64,000 nucleotides of DNA from a bacterium. GTDB lineage: Bacteria > Patescibacteriota > Microgenomatia > UBA1406 > GWC2-37-13. The stretch covers positions 1-64,000 of the forward strand of contig JAKAHA010000001.1 in assembly GCA_021825445.1 (NCBI GenBank), given 5' to 3'. The notes under the pieces are model-generated. The model worked only from the letters and a program-made list of their open reading frames with translations, searched no databases and was not told the DNA's origin. Below, one piece after another: positions 31,863-39,240 of this stretch; position 1 is the first letter of the stretch; the number at the start of each line of letters is the position of its first letter. The translations under genes were made by a program, and so were the position numbers.

Positions 31863-32174
31863 CTAAATTTCCCAGCCAGAAACAGAAAGATCTACCTTAT
31901 CATTTTTAAATGACACTCCTTCCTCAATTAACATTTTTTTCTTTTGAGTAATTCCACCAACACCGGAGTAGCCGGTAAGACTTCCATCGGTTGCAACGAC
32001 GCGGTGACAGGGGACATCCGGCGCATTGGGATTATTTTTCATGAAAACACCGACGGCTCGAGTTGCTTTTGGAATCCCCGCAAGGCGAGCCAGTTGTCCA
32101 TAAGTTGCTACTTTGCCTTTGGGAATAGAACTGCAAAGTGTATAGACTTTTTCTTTAAAATTCATAAGAGGCAT
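31863..32174 (-). CDS. MGMT-type O6-alkylguanine-DNA alkyltransferase domain protein
   Basis: 103 aa comprising only the C-terminal DNA-binding/active-site domain. VYTLCSSIPKGKVATYGQLA opens the helix-turn-helix, TRAVG carries the Arg finger, and PCHRVV has the alkyl-acceptor Cys, so it is not a Cys-lacking ATL protein. It repairs alkylated guanine in one suicide turnover. Its ATG overlaps the panC stop by 1 nt; a second start at 32165 is possible. Confidence 0.85.
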   Translation of the reverse strand: MPLMNFKEKVYTLCSSIPKGKVATYGQLARLAGIPKATRAVGVFMKNNPNAPDVPCHRVVATDGSLTGYSGVGGITQKKKMLIEEGVSFKNDKVDLSVSGWEI

Positions 32175-33013
32175 TAGATAATTATATTATCAATAAGTCT
32201 AGTTTTTCCAACATTTGCCGAAATTAAAATGACAGCTTTTTTTGAGACGACTTTAAGAGGAGATAAATTTTCAGAGTCACAAATCTCAATATAATCTAAA
32301 CGTATCAGTTTATATTTTTGTAAATAATTATCCATCTCTGATTTTATTTTTTGAACATTTTTATTTCCTAAAAGTATTAATTTTTTTCCAAACAATAATG
32401 ATTGGTATAAATTCACAGCTTGTAATCTCTCTTGAGAGTTTAAAAAAATATTTCTTGATGAAAGAGCAAGACCATCTGGTTCTCTGACAGTAGGAACCAT
32501 ATTAAAAATGATTGGCAAATTCAAATCTCTAATCATTTGTTTGATGACTATACATTGTTGGAAATCTTTCTGACCAAAATATGTATTGGTTGGTGAAATT
32601 AGATTAAATAACTTTAAGACAATAGTTGATACTCCGGCAAAATGAGTAGGTCGACTTTTACCTTCCAAAATCCTAGAGAGTTGATTTACTGTCACAGTTG
32701 TTTGAAAATCTGTCGGATAAATTTCTTTTGTCGATGGATAAAACAAAATATCAACTTTTTCTCGCCTCAATAATTTTTTGTCCTGCTCAATCGGACGGGG
32801 ATATTTTGTCAAATCTTCGGTGGGGGAAAATTGGGTAGGGTTGACAAATATTGAAACAATCGTTACATCATTTTTTGTTTTTGATTCCCGGACAAGTTGT
32901 AAGTGTCCTTCGTGTAGTGCTCCCATGGTTGGGATAAAACCGATTGATTTATTTTTTTCTCGTAATTTTGAAGTAACTTTTTGAATTTCTTGGGTAGAAG
33001 TTATTATTTTCAT
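32174..33013 (-). CDS. panC: Pantoate--beta-alanine ligase
   Basis: 279-aa ATP-dependent ligase making pantothenate. FIPTMGALHEGHLQLV near 25-40 holds the ATP-binding HxGH motif, followed by VNPTQF, YFGQKDFQQ and the KMSKS-like LALSSRN motif. Full length. No panB, panE or panD is in the window, so substrates may come from elsewhere in the genome or be taken up. A TATAAT lies 6 nt before the ATG. Confidence 0.93.
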   Translation of the reverse strand: MKIITSTQEIQKVTSKLREKNKSIGFIPTMGALHEGHLQLVRESKTKNDVTIVSIFVNPTQFSPTEDLTKYPRPIEQDKKLLRREKVDILFYPSTKEIYPTDFQTTVTVNQLSRILEGKSRPTHFAGVSTIVLKLFNLISPTNTYFGQKDFQQCIVIKQMIRDLNLPIIFNMVPTVREPDGLALSSRNIFLNSQERLQAVNLYQSLLFGKKLILLGNKNVQKIKSEMDNYLQKYKLIRLDYIEICDSENLSPLKVVSKKAVILISANVGKTRLIDNIII

Positions 33014-33019
33014 AAATTG

Positions 33020-33025
33020 ATTATA
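33020..33025 (-). promoter_or_regulatory. -10 hexamer of panC, leaderless geometry
   Basis: TATAAT on the minus strand 6 nt before the ATG at 33013, overlapping the stop codon of the DUF167 gene. Confidence 0.45.
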
Positions 33026-33239
33026 TTATTTCAATAATTTTGTTCTTTGATTTTTCTCCAGAAACTATGGTGATTTTAGAAATTGATGTATTAAAATATT
33101 TTGCCAAAGTTTTAACAATTTCTTTGTTTGCTTTGCCTTTTTCCGGTGGGGAGTTGATTGACATGGAGTAATGAGTCTCATCAATCTTTACCAACTTTTT
33201 TATCTTTGACTTTGTTTTTACTTTGATAAATATTTTCAT
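33021..33239 (-). CDS. DUF167 (YggU) family protein
   Basis: 72-aa small basic protein with the family core SMSINSPPEKGKANKEIVKTLAKYF near 26-50 (in parts: SPPEKGKANKEIVK) and IVSGEKSKNKIIEI. The family is widespread and of unknown function. It ends 7 nt before panC and is probably in the same transcript, although panC also has its own -10 hexamer. Confidence 0.8.
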   Translation of the reverse strand: MKIFIKVKTKSKIKKLVKIDETHYSMSINSPPEKGKANKEIVKTLAKYFNTSISKITIVSGEKSKNKIIEII

Positions 33240-33345
33240 GGATTAATTTTATACTATCCGTTTGATATAATGTATCTGCACTTTGACATAATAGTTTTTT
33301 TATTTGTTTATTTGATTATTTGTAGTATTTGTTTATTTTGTATAT

Positions 33346-33642
33346 TCCCCTGTAGCTCAATCGGTAGAGCAGGTCGCTGTAGAACTTTTTACTGCAGCTT
33401 TCAACAGAAATGTTGAAAAGAAAATCGGGTTAATTCAGGGAAGTCCTGAGGGAAGTCGAAGGATAATCCTGAGCCAAGCCTCGCAAATCGCGAGGAAGGT
33501 GCAGAGACTAGGTGATGTACACCAATCAAGCACCCGACACCTAAATCCTTAAAAAGATATGGTGAAGAGATAGTCCAAGCCTTAAAGTAATTTGAGGGCA
33601 CTTGTAACGACAAGGTTAGAGGTTCGAGTCCTCTCGGGGGAG
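33346..33642 (+). tRNA. tRNA-Asn(GUU) interrupted by a group I intron in the anticodon
   Basis: 5' exon 33346-33380 and 3' exon 33605-33642. Joined, they give acceptor TCCCCTG/CGGGGGA, D-stem GCTC/GAGC, anticodon stem GGTCG/CGACA with loop CTGTTAA (anticodon GTT), T-stem AGAGG/CCTCT, and G73, which is an Asn identity base. The pair 27-43 is a G-A mismatch. CCA is not encoded. The intron sits between anticodon positions 35 and 36. Readings as Tyr or Thr fail to give a proper loop or a terminal intron G. Confidence 0.85.
33381..33604 (+). ncRNA. Group I intron (IC3-like), 224 nt, no ORF
   Basis: P1 pairs exon GCTGT (33376-33380) with GCAGC (33394-33398), with the T-G wobble at the 5' splice site. 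P4 pairs TCAGG (33435-33439) with CCTGA (33468-33472). P7 pairs GACTA (33506-33510) with TAGTC (33571-33575). The intron ends in G at 33604. AATCCTGAGCCAAGCC and GTGCAGAGACTA match the conserved core of tRNA-Leu introns of cyanobacteria. A self-splicing intron is therefore expected. Confidence 0.85.
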
Positions 33643-33744
33643 CACAAATAGTTTTAATATAACCTCCGTTCGTCTCACGATATTGATAAATACTTCTCAT
33701 TTTGAGACGATTCTACTTTTAAATAGCACGAAATAATATTGATG

Positions 33745-33781
33745 GTTGACAGTTGACAGTCAACTGTCAACTTGCTATAAT
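33745..33781 (+). promoter_or_regulatory. Consensus promoter with palindromic operator on the -35
   Basis: TTGACA (33753-33758), 17 nt, TATAAT (33776-33781), 8 nt before the ATG. The 27-nt palindrome at 33745-33771 (13-bp arms GTTGACAGTTGAC, one central base) covers the -35 and most of the spacer. A repressor there would block polymerase. Confidence 0.8.
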
Positions 33782-33789
33782 GCTTTCAT

Positions 33790-34767
33790 ATGACAACCAA
33801 TACGGCAAAGAAAATTCAAGAATACCTTGTTGTTCACAAGCAAGTCACACCAAAACAATTGGTTGAGTATTTGGGTATTTCCAGACAGGCTTTGTTCAAA
33901 CATCTACCTCGTCTTCTTGAGGAAGGAAAGATTGAAAAAATAGGGAAGCCTCCAATTGTATATTATTTTATTAAAGATCAGGTAATTCCAGCAACACAAT
34001 TTCAAGAAAATCAAATCGAATCTCAAATTATTGATAAAAGCTATTTAACAATTACACCGACTGGAGAAAAATTGACGGGAATGAAAGGTTTTAAGTATTG
34101 GTGTCATAAAAATAAACTACCTCTAATAAAAACGGTTACAGAATATGAGAAGACTTTTCAAAAATATGCAAAATATAAAAAAGCGGGTTTGATTGACGGA
34201 ACTTATAAACTAAAACATAGTTTTAATAAAATTTATGTAGATAGGATATTTTATCTTGATTTTTATAGTATTGAAAGATTTGGGAAAACTAAATTGGGTT
34301 GGATGCTTCTTTATGCTAAGCAGAGCCAAAATAAAGTTTTAATCAAAGAAATTTGTGAAAGTATTCAAAAAGAAGTTGATAAGTTTTTGATTCAACATAA
34401 CGTTGATGCTGTAAGTTTTGTGCCTCCTACGGTCAAAAGAGAAGTACAGCTAATGGCAGAAATAGAAAATAATCTAAATCTTCACCTGCCAATCATTAAT
34501 CTGCAAAAAATTAAAACAGATTTGATAGTACCACAAAAGACGCTGAGTAAAATTGAAGATCGAATTGAGAATGCCAGACAAACAATCATGGTAAATGACA
34601 ATCGAAGTTATAACAATGTTCTTATAATTGATGACGCAATTGGGTCAGGAGCAACTATAAATGAAACGGCTAAAAAAATCCGTGAGAAACAAATAGCTAA
34701 AAATAAAATCTATGGTTTGGCAATAACAGGAAGCTTCAAGGGCTTTGAAATAATAAGTGAAGTTTAA
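33790..34767 (+). CDS. Winged-helix / phosphoribosyltransferase fusion regulator
   Basis: 325 aa. Residues 1-65 are a winged helix-turn-helix (VTPKQLVEYLGISRQALFKHLP). Residues about 160-325 form a PRTase-like domain with VSFVPPTVKREVQL, PQKTLSKIEDRIENAR and the PRPP-loop motif VLIIDDAIGSGATINE at 277-292. The architecture recalls Bacillus PurR (wHTH plus PRTase that senses PRPP) but the sequence is ComF-like. The palindrome on its own consensus promoter suggests autoregulation. The ligand, PRPP or nucleotide, is inferred. Confidence 0.7.
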   Translation: MTTNTAKKIQEYLVVHKQVTPKQLVEYLGISRQALFKHLPRLLEEGKIEKIGKPPIVYYFIKDQVIPATQFQENQIESQIIDKSYLTITPTGEKLTGMKGFKYWCHKNKLPLIKTVTEYEKTFQKYAKYKKAGLIDGTYKLKHSFNKIYVDRIFYLDFYSIERFGKTKLGWMLLYAKQSQNKVLIKEICESIQKEVDKFLIQHNVDAVSFVPPTVKREVQLMAEIENNLNLHLPIINLQKIKTDLIVPQKTLSKIEDRIENARQTIMVNDNRSYNNVLIIDDAIGSGATINETAKKIREKQIAKNKIYGLAITGSFKGFEIISEV

Positions 34768-34884
34768 ATTTTAGATTCACTGTAATTTCAATATTTCCTC
34801 TCCGATTTAACAGCTAATCAAAATCTTCAAATGTTTTAGTTACATAATTTTGTAATTTATCCTATACTGAATTTAGCCAAAGAA

Positions 34885-37176
34885 ATGAAAAATAGTTTCG
34901 TATCCAAATTACGTTTTTGGTGGCTTATTCCAACGATATTGTTAGGAGTTTTCTATTTTTTTTCTTTCTTTCATTGTTTTGCTCAAGCACCTGTTCACAG
35001 AACACTTTTATTTCTTGGTAACAAAAATATAGCTCCAGTAATTTATCTGGACGGAAATACTCCATCAGGAGTTGCGGTTGATATTGTACGGGCACTTACA
35101 AAACATATTTCTCAACCGATTGAAATTAGGGCAATGGATTGGTTGGAGGCACAAAAGTCTGTCGCCACAGGTGAGGCAGATGCACTAATTCAAATAAATC
35201 AGACTGAGGAGAGGAAAAAAACATATGATTTTTCAGATCCTTTGCTTGAGTCTCATTTTTCTATCTTTACAAGTACTAGTAGGATGGGTATAACGGGAAT
35301 AACGAGTCTTCGGGGTTTACGAGTTGGAGTCGAATTGGGTGGTTTGCCACAGCAGCTTTTGATAAAAGATCCACAGATTCAACTGGTAATAATTCCTAAT
35401 TTTCTTGATGGATTCAAAAAATTAAATGCAGGTTCTATTGATGCTTTAGTGGTAGACTATCGAGTCGGGTCGTATGTTATTGCCTCCAATAATTTACGAA
35501 ATATTAAAATAGTCGGTGAGCCGATCAACTCTTCTTACTCTTCATTTGCGGTGAAAAAAGGGAATACAAGACTATTGAATGAAATCAACACAGCGTTGCA
35601 AAGTATTAGATCAGATGGCACGTACCAGAAAATTTTAGATAAGTGGAAACCCACCGAGGTTATATTTGAAACTGAAGAACAGATTCAGCATCAAATCATG
35701 TTTATTATGATATTTTTCTTAATTATTTTATTGATAACTTCATCTTTATGGATATTTTTTTTGAGAAAAGAATTGTCCAAAAGGATTAAGGCAGAGAAAT
35801 ATGTAAAAAAAATTATAAGTTCAGCTAATGTGATTATCGTTTGTCTTGATCTTCATGGCAATGTCATGGAGTTAAATGAAGCAGGAGAAAAAATAACAGG
35901 ATATCGTAAAGACGAAATACTTCATCAAAATTGGTTTGAATTGATCGTCCCTCGCAAGAAATATCAGAAGATTTGTACTGAATGCAATTTCATAAGTTCC
36001 ATAGTGACGAAGTCTGGTGAAGAGAGAATCATTGAATGGCGAAATTCAGAACTTTATGAAAATGATGTCGTGATAGGTACCATATCCTATGGAATTGATA
36101 TAACTGATAGAAAGCATAGTGAAGAGCAACTTCGGTATTCTGAACAAAAATTTTCTGCCGCATTCCATGCGGCACCGTATTTGATTGCTATTACCAAATC
36201 TGATGATGGTACCATCATTGATGTAAATGAAGGATATACACGACTTCTTGGATATTCCAAAGAAGAGTCGGTCGGCAGGACAACAGCAGAGCTCAATATT
36301 TGGAAAATCCCGACAGATAGAGACCGTTTTGTTTTGAATTTGAAAAAAAAAGGATTAGTTTATAATTTCAAAACAATTCTTCGTCGAAAAGATGGCATAT
36401 TTGTGACAGTGCTGGATTCTGCTCAATTTGTAAAGATTAATGGGGAAAATTGCATCCTTTCTCTTGCATATGATATCACCAAAGAGGCACAGCTTGAGGA
36501 GGCAAAAAATGAATTTCTCAATTTACTTGCTCATAATATGAGGACTATACCAGGAACAATTAGATGGATTATGGAGCTATTGGAGCCTAAGATCGAAAAG
36601 TGTTTAACCGCAAAAGACATGAAATTATGGCATAGTTTAGATGATTCAGATATAAGATTAATTGAACTTGCAGATGTTGTGTCCGCAGCATCGCAGGAAG
36701 AGTTAGAGAAAAAACTAATTGTTCCTATTAAATTTGATTTAATTGAGCTTATTGATAGAAAGATTCATACATATCAACAAATAATTGAAACAAAAAAACT
36801 GAAAATAATTCGTGATTATCAAGGAGTAAAAGAAGTGATCCTAGATCAAAATTTAGTAGAAAAAGTAATTTCTGCACTATTATCTAATGCAATCCGCTAT
36901 ACACAGTCCAAAGGTACGGTTAAAATTACACTATCGAGCGTTGATCATACGATCAAATTAAATATCAAAGATTCTGGTTTGGGGATACCTAAAAATCAAC
37001 AAGATAAAGTATTTAATAAGTTTTTTCGAGCAAAAAATGTGGTAAAAATAGATGTCGTAGGTCTTGGGCTTGGACTATATATTGCAAAAAGAATAGTTGA
37101 GAGACTCAAAGGAAAGATATGGTTTGAGTCGGAAGAAAAAAAAGGAAGTACGTTTTATTTAGAATTACCGTATTAA
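34885..37176 (+). CDS. Sensor histidine kinase with periplasmic solute-binding domain and two PAS domains
   Basis: 763 aa. Signal/TM segment (about 10-36), a SBP_bac_3-type amino-acid-binding domain (about 36-255, ending TYQKILDKWKP), a transmembrane helix (about 270-293), PAS 1 (about 300-410), PAS 2 (about 415-535), dimerisation helix with phosphoacceptor-type H550 in LLAHNMRTIPG, and a HATPase domain (LLSNAIRYTQS, DSGLGIPKNQQDKVF, VGLGLGLYIAKR). The H-box lacks the usual RTPL. No response regulator gene is adjacent, so the partner is unknown. Confidence 0.85.
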   Translation: MKNSFVSKLRFWWLIPTILLGVFYFFSFFHCFAQAPVHRTLLFLGNKNIAPVIYLDGNTPSGVAVDIVRALTKHISQPIEIRAMDWLEAQKSVATGEADALIQINQTEERKKTYDFSDPLLESHFSIFTSTSRMGITGITSLRGLRVGVELGGLPQQLLIKDPQIQLVIIPNFLDGFKKLNAGSIDALVVDYRVGSYVIASNNLRNIKIVGEPINSSYSSFAVKKGNTRLLNEINTALQSIRSDGTYQKILDKWKPTEVIFETEEQIQHQIMFIMIFFLIILLITSSLWIFFLRKELSKRIKAEKYVKKIISSANVIIVCLDLHGNVMELNEAGEKITGYRKDEILHQNWFELIVPRKKYQKICTECNFISSIVTKSGEERIIEWRNSELYENDVVIGTISYGIDITDRKHSEEQLRYSEQKFSAAFHAAPYLIAITKSDDGTIIDVNEGYTRLLGYSKEESVGRTTAELNIWKIPTDRDRFVLNLKKKGLVYNFKTILRRKDGIFVTVLDSAQFVKINGENCILSLAYDITKEAQLEEAKNEFLNLLAHNMRTIPGTIRWIMELLEPKIEKCLTAKDMKLWHSLDDSDIRLIELADVVSAASQEELEKKLIVPIKFDLIELIDRKIHTYQQIIETKKLKIIRDYQGVKEVILDQNLVEKVISALLSNAIRYTQSKGTVKITLSSVDHTIKLNIKDSGLGIPKNQQDKVFNKFFRAKNVVKIDVVGLGLGLYIAKRIVERLKGKIWFESEEKKGSTFYLELPY

Positions 37177-37200
37177 AAAACTTTGCTTGAATATTTTTCT

Positions 37201-37458
37201 ATGATAAGCGATCACAAAAAAACAATGACATCAAAAAAATGTGAAGTTGTAGATGGCTACGCGATCAAATACCACGCAAATGGAAAAACCGTTTGGTCAA
37301 AAGGAAAAATAAAAAATGGTCATCCTGATGGGTATTGGGAATGGTTTCGACCTGATGGTACGATTAAGAGATCAGGATATTTTAAAGAGGGAACACCAGT
37401 TGGAGAATGGACGACATATGATTCTCAGGGCAAGATTTATAAAGTTACCTCCAAATAG
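37201..37458 (+). CDS. MORN/YwqK-like repeat protein
   Basis: 85 aa from ATG 37201 (a TTG at 37183 is less likely). It consists of MORN_2-type repeats: YAIKYHANGKTVWSKGKIKNG, GYWEWFRPDGTIKRSGYFKEG and GEWTTYDSQGKIYKV, each a beta-hairpin with a GxW/GxY core. Such repeats occur in YwqK-type antitoxins and in envelope proteins. No partner toxin is adjacent. It follows the sensor kinase by 24 nt. Confidence 0.68.
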   Translation: MISDHKKTMTSKKCEVVDGYAIKYHANGKTVWSKGKIKNGHPDGYWEWFRPDGTIKRSGYFKEGTPVGEWTTYDSQGKIYKVTSK

Positions 37459-37554
37459 CTAGTATAATCATTCAATGATATTGGGTAAAACATTATATGT
37501 AACAACCCGGAAAGACTGGAGAAATTGGCTTTTAAAAAATAGTATTATTACAGT

Positions 37555-37947
37555 ATGAAAAAAAATTTATTTAAAAGTATTGGAGCAATAGTAGCTGGTT
37601 TTGTATTTATCGGTGTTACTCATACGGGCACTGATGCGATTTTTGAATCAGTCGGGGTACTGCCTAAAGGAAACCTGTTTGTTGGGACAGGACTTATTCT
37701 TTTTGTCATAAGTTATCGGGCATTTTTTAGCTTTATAGGATGTTGTTTGACAGCTAGGCTTGCACCAAAAAATCCAATGAACCACTCTTTAATTTTAGGT
37801 ACACTTGGCACAGTCCTCAGTACGGCTGGAGCAATTGCTTCCACAAATATGAATCTTGGACCGGCTTGGTATGCTTGGTCACTTGTTGTGATGTCGTTGC
37901 CGATTGCGTGGTTTGCTGGTAGATTAGTTAACAAAAAAATTTATTAA
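37555..37947 (+). CDS. Hypothetical four-helix membrane protein
   Basis: 130 aa with hydrophobic helices at about 8-26, 44-70, 77-95 and 103-122. The text ILGTLGTVLSTAGAIAS and PAWYAWSLVVMSLPIAWFAG resembles small membrane proteins of unknown function from Gram-positive and soil bacteria. TATTAT lies 6 nt before the ATG. Part of the small-gene cluster after the sensor kinase. Confidence 0.6.
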   Translation: MKKNLFKSIGAIVAGFVFIGVTHTGTDAIFESVGVLPKGNLFVGTGLILFVISYRAFFSFIGCCLTARLAPKNPMNHSLILGTLGTVLSTAGAIASTNMNLGPAWYAWSLVVMSLPIAWFAGRLVNKKIY

Positions 37948-37952
37948 TGTAT

Positions 37953-37958
37953 TATAAT
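37953..37958 (+). promoter_or_regulatory. -10 hexamer, leaderless geometry
   Basis: TATAAT 7 nt before the ATG at 37966; no clear -35. Confidence 0.45.
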
Positions 37959-37965
37959 CAGAACC

Positions 37966-38199
37966 ATGGATAAAAATAATAAATTTACAGAAGAATGTTG
38001 CAGGGAAAAAATGTTTTTTAAACATCACCATCACAATCGTGGCTGTAGTAACGCTATTTATGGACTTGGGGTCGTTGGAGCATTATTTTATTTTTTACAG
38101 AACGTTCACTCTTTTGGAGCGGTGATCGTTGGAATTGGAAAAGCAATTTTTTGGCCGGCTATTTTGATGTTTAAGCTACTTACATATTTAAAGATTTAA
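37966..38199 (+). CDS. Small His-rich membrane protein
   Basis: 77 aa. The N-terminus has CCREK and the run KHHHHNRGC, a likely metal-binding tip, followed by AIYGLGVVGALFYFLQNV and GIGKAIFWPAILMFKLLTYLKI, two hydrophobic helices. Proteins with this His-rich start and YGLG/FWPA pattern are common in Firmicutes and Actinobacteria and remain uncharacterised, as far as I recall. Confidence 0.65.
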   Translation: MDKNNKFTEECCREKMFFKHHHHNRGCSNAIYGLGVVGALFYFLQNVHSFGAVIVGIGKAIFWPAILMFKLLTYLKI

Positions 38200-38206
38200 A
38201 GACGAA

Positions 38207-38566
38207 ATGAAAAATATGGAAAATGATATTGATAAGTATATCTCCAATTTTCCAAAAGACATTCAAAAAATATTAGAACAGATTAGATTAACTATCAAAA
38301 AAATTGCACCAGAAGCAAAAGAAACGATCAAATATGGAATCCCGACATTTCAACTAAATGGCAATCTGGTTCATTTTGCAGCATTTAAAAATCATATTGG
38401 ATTTTATCCAACTCCATCAGCAATGATTGCTTTTAAAAAAGAATTGATTTCATACAAACAAGCAAAAGGCTCTGTCCAATTTCCGATAGACAAACCGATT
38501 CCATATGACCTGATCAATAAGGTTGTAAAATTTCGAGTGAAAGAAAATTTGGGGAAAACAAAGTAA
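38207..38566 (+). CDS. DUF1801 / YdhG-like protein
   Basis: 119 aa. It has the DUF1801 features APEAKETIKYGIPTF, FAAFKNHIGFYPTPSAM and GSVQFPIDKPIPYDLINKVVKFR. Some members (YdhG/YdhG-like) are described as iron chaperones; function here is open. It starts 7 nt after the His-rich membrane protein, so the two are probably co-transcribed. An alternative start (MENDID) lies 3 codons in. Confidence 0.8.
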   Translation: MKNMENDIDKYISNFPKDIQKILEQIRLTIKKIAPEAKETIKYGIPTFQLNGNLVHFAAFKNHIGFYPTPSAMIAFKKELISYKQAKGSVQFPIDKPIPYDLINKVVKFRVKENLGKTK

Positions 38567-38721
38567 TTATGAACACAGCTAAATATGTCACATCGCTTTT
38601 ATAAAAGAACCCGTAACAACAAAAGAAGTTTTAGTATATAAACATATTACGATTAGAAACTACAACACTGTTCAAAAATAATTGAACTTATGAAGTAAGG
38701 ATTAACAAATTTATTAATAAA

Positions 38722-39120
38722 TTATTTTCGGAAAGTGACTTTTGTGTGCATCTTTTTTCCTTCAAAAAAAGTTTTACAAAACTCAGCGGCTCTATGTGGA
38801 GGATAAGCTTTACAACTAAAAATATCTAAGTAAATTGCGTTTGTTTGATTGGCAAAATGTCCAGATACTAAAGAAGTTTCGATTAGTTGGGTCATAGAAA
38901 ACCCGGCGACTCGTGCGTCTTCACCAAAATTAACAACGACTGTTTCGCCAAATTTTTTAACTTTGATCATTGTACAAAGTTCGTCAACAAACTGTTTTAT
39001 TTTTTTTGCATCACGAAGAGTCTGGGGGTTGCAATCATAAAGATCAACATTCATCGACATTCCCCAAGGATTTTGTTTTTTATAGCGATTCATCACTGCT
39101 AAATCTTTTTTATTTTCCAT
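38722..39120 (-). CDS. SpeD-like pyruvoyl-dependent decarboxylase, substrate uncertain
   Basis: 132-aa AdoMet-decarboxylase-fold protein. The catalytic set of the bacterial class 1B enzyme is kept with exact spacing: Ser83 (would become the pyruvoyl group), His88 (+5) and Cys103 (+20) within TSLVSGHFANQ...LDIFSCK. However, the canonical ESHISIHTWPE is changed: Glu to Thr82, and the TWPE after the His to FANQ, so residues that bind AdoMet are lost. That fits neofunctionalised SpeD homologues that decarboxylate arginine or ornithine. Self-processing is inferred. Confidence 0.7.
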   Translation of the reverse strand: MENKKDLAVMNRYKKQNPWGMSMNVDLYDCNPQTLRDAKKIKQFVDELCTMIKVKKFGETVVVNFGEDARVAGFSMTQLIETSLVSGHFANQTNAIYLDIFSCKAYPPHRAAEFCKTFFEGKKMHTKVTFRK

Positions 39121-39240
39121 AAGTCTTACATTATATCAATTTTCATTTGCATTATTCTAAGTAATGTTATTATAATTACTTTCGAAAGTTCGTCCTAGTC
39201 AATCAAATCGGTATTATAAATTATAAAAAATATTTTTTTT

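Noticed and set aside
33346..33642. Reading the interrupted tRNA as Tyr(GUA) or Thr(UGU)
   Set aside because: Tyr would need a long variable arm and Thr would need an intron not ending in G; only Asn(GUU) satisfies loop, splice-site wobble, terminal G and G73.
33401..33700. Open frame of 99 codons on the minus strand over the tRNA-Asn region
   Set aside because: It is antisense to the tRNA exons and the intron core; its PPRGLEPLT-like text is simply the reverse of tRNA sequence, a common artefact.
33643..38721. Integrative island using the tRNA-Asn 3' end as attachment site
   Set aside because: No integrase gene and no direct repeat of the tRNA 3' end found downstream by eye.
38567..38721. 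Gene remnant downstream of the DUF1801 gene
   Set aside because: Short broken frames exist (for example starting MNTAKYVTS), but nothing matches a family well enough to call a pseudogene.
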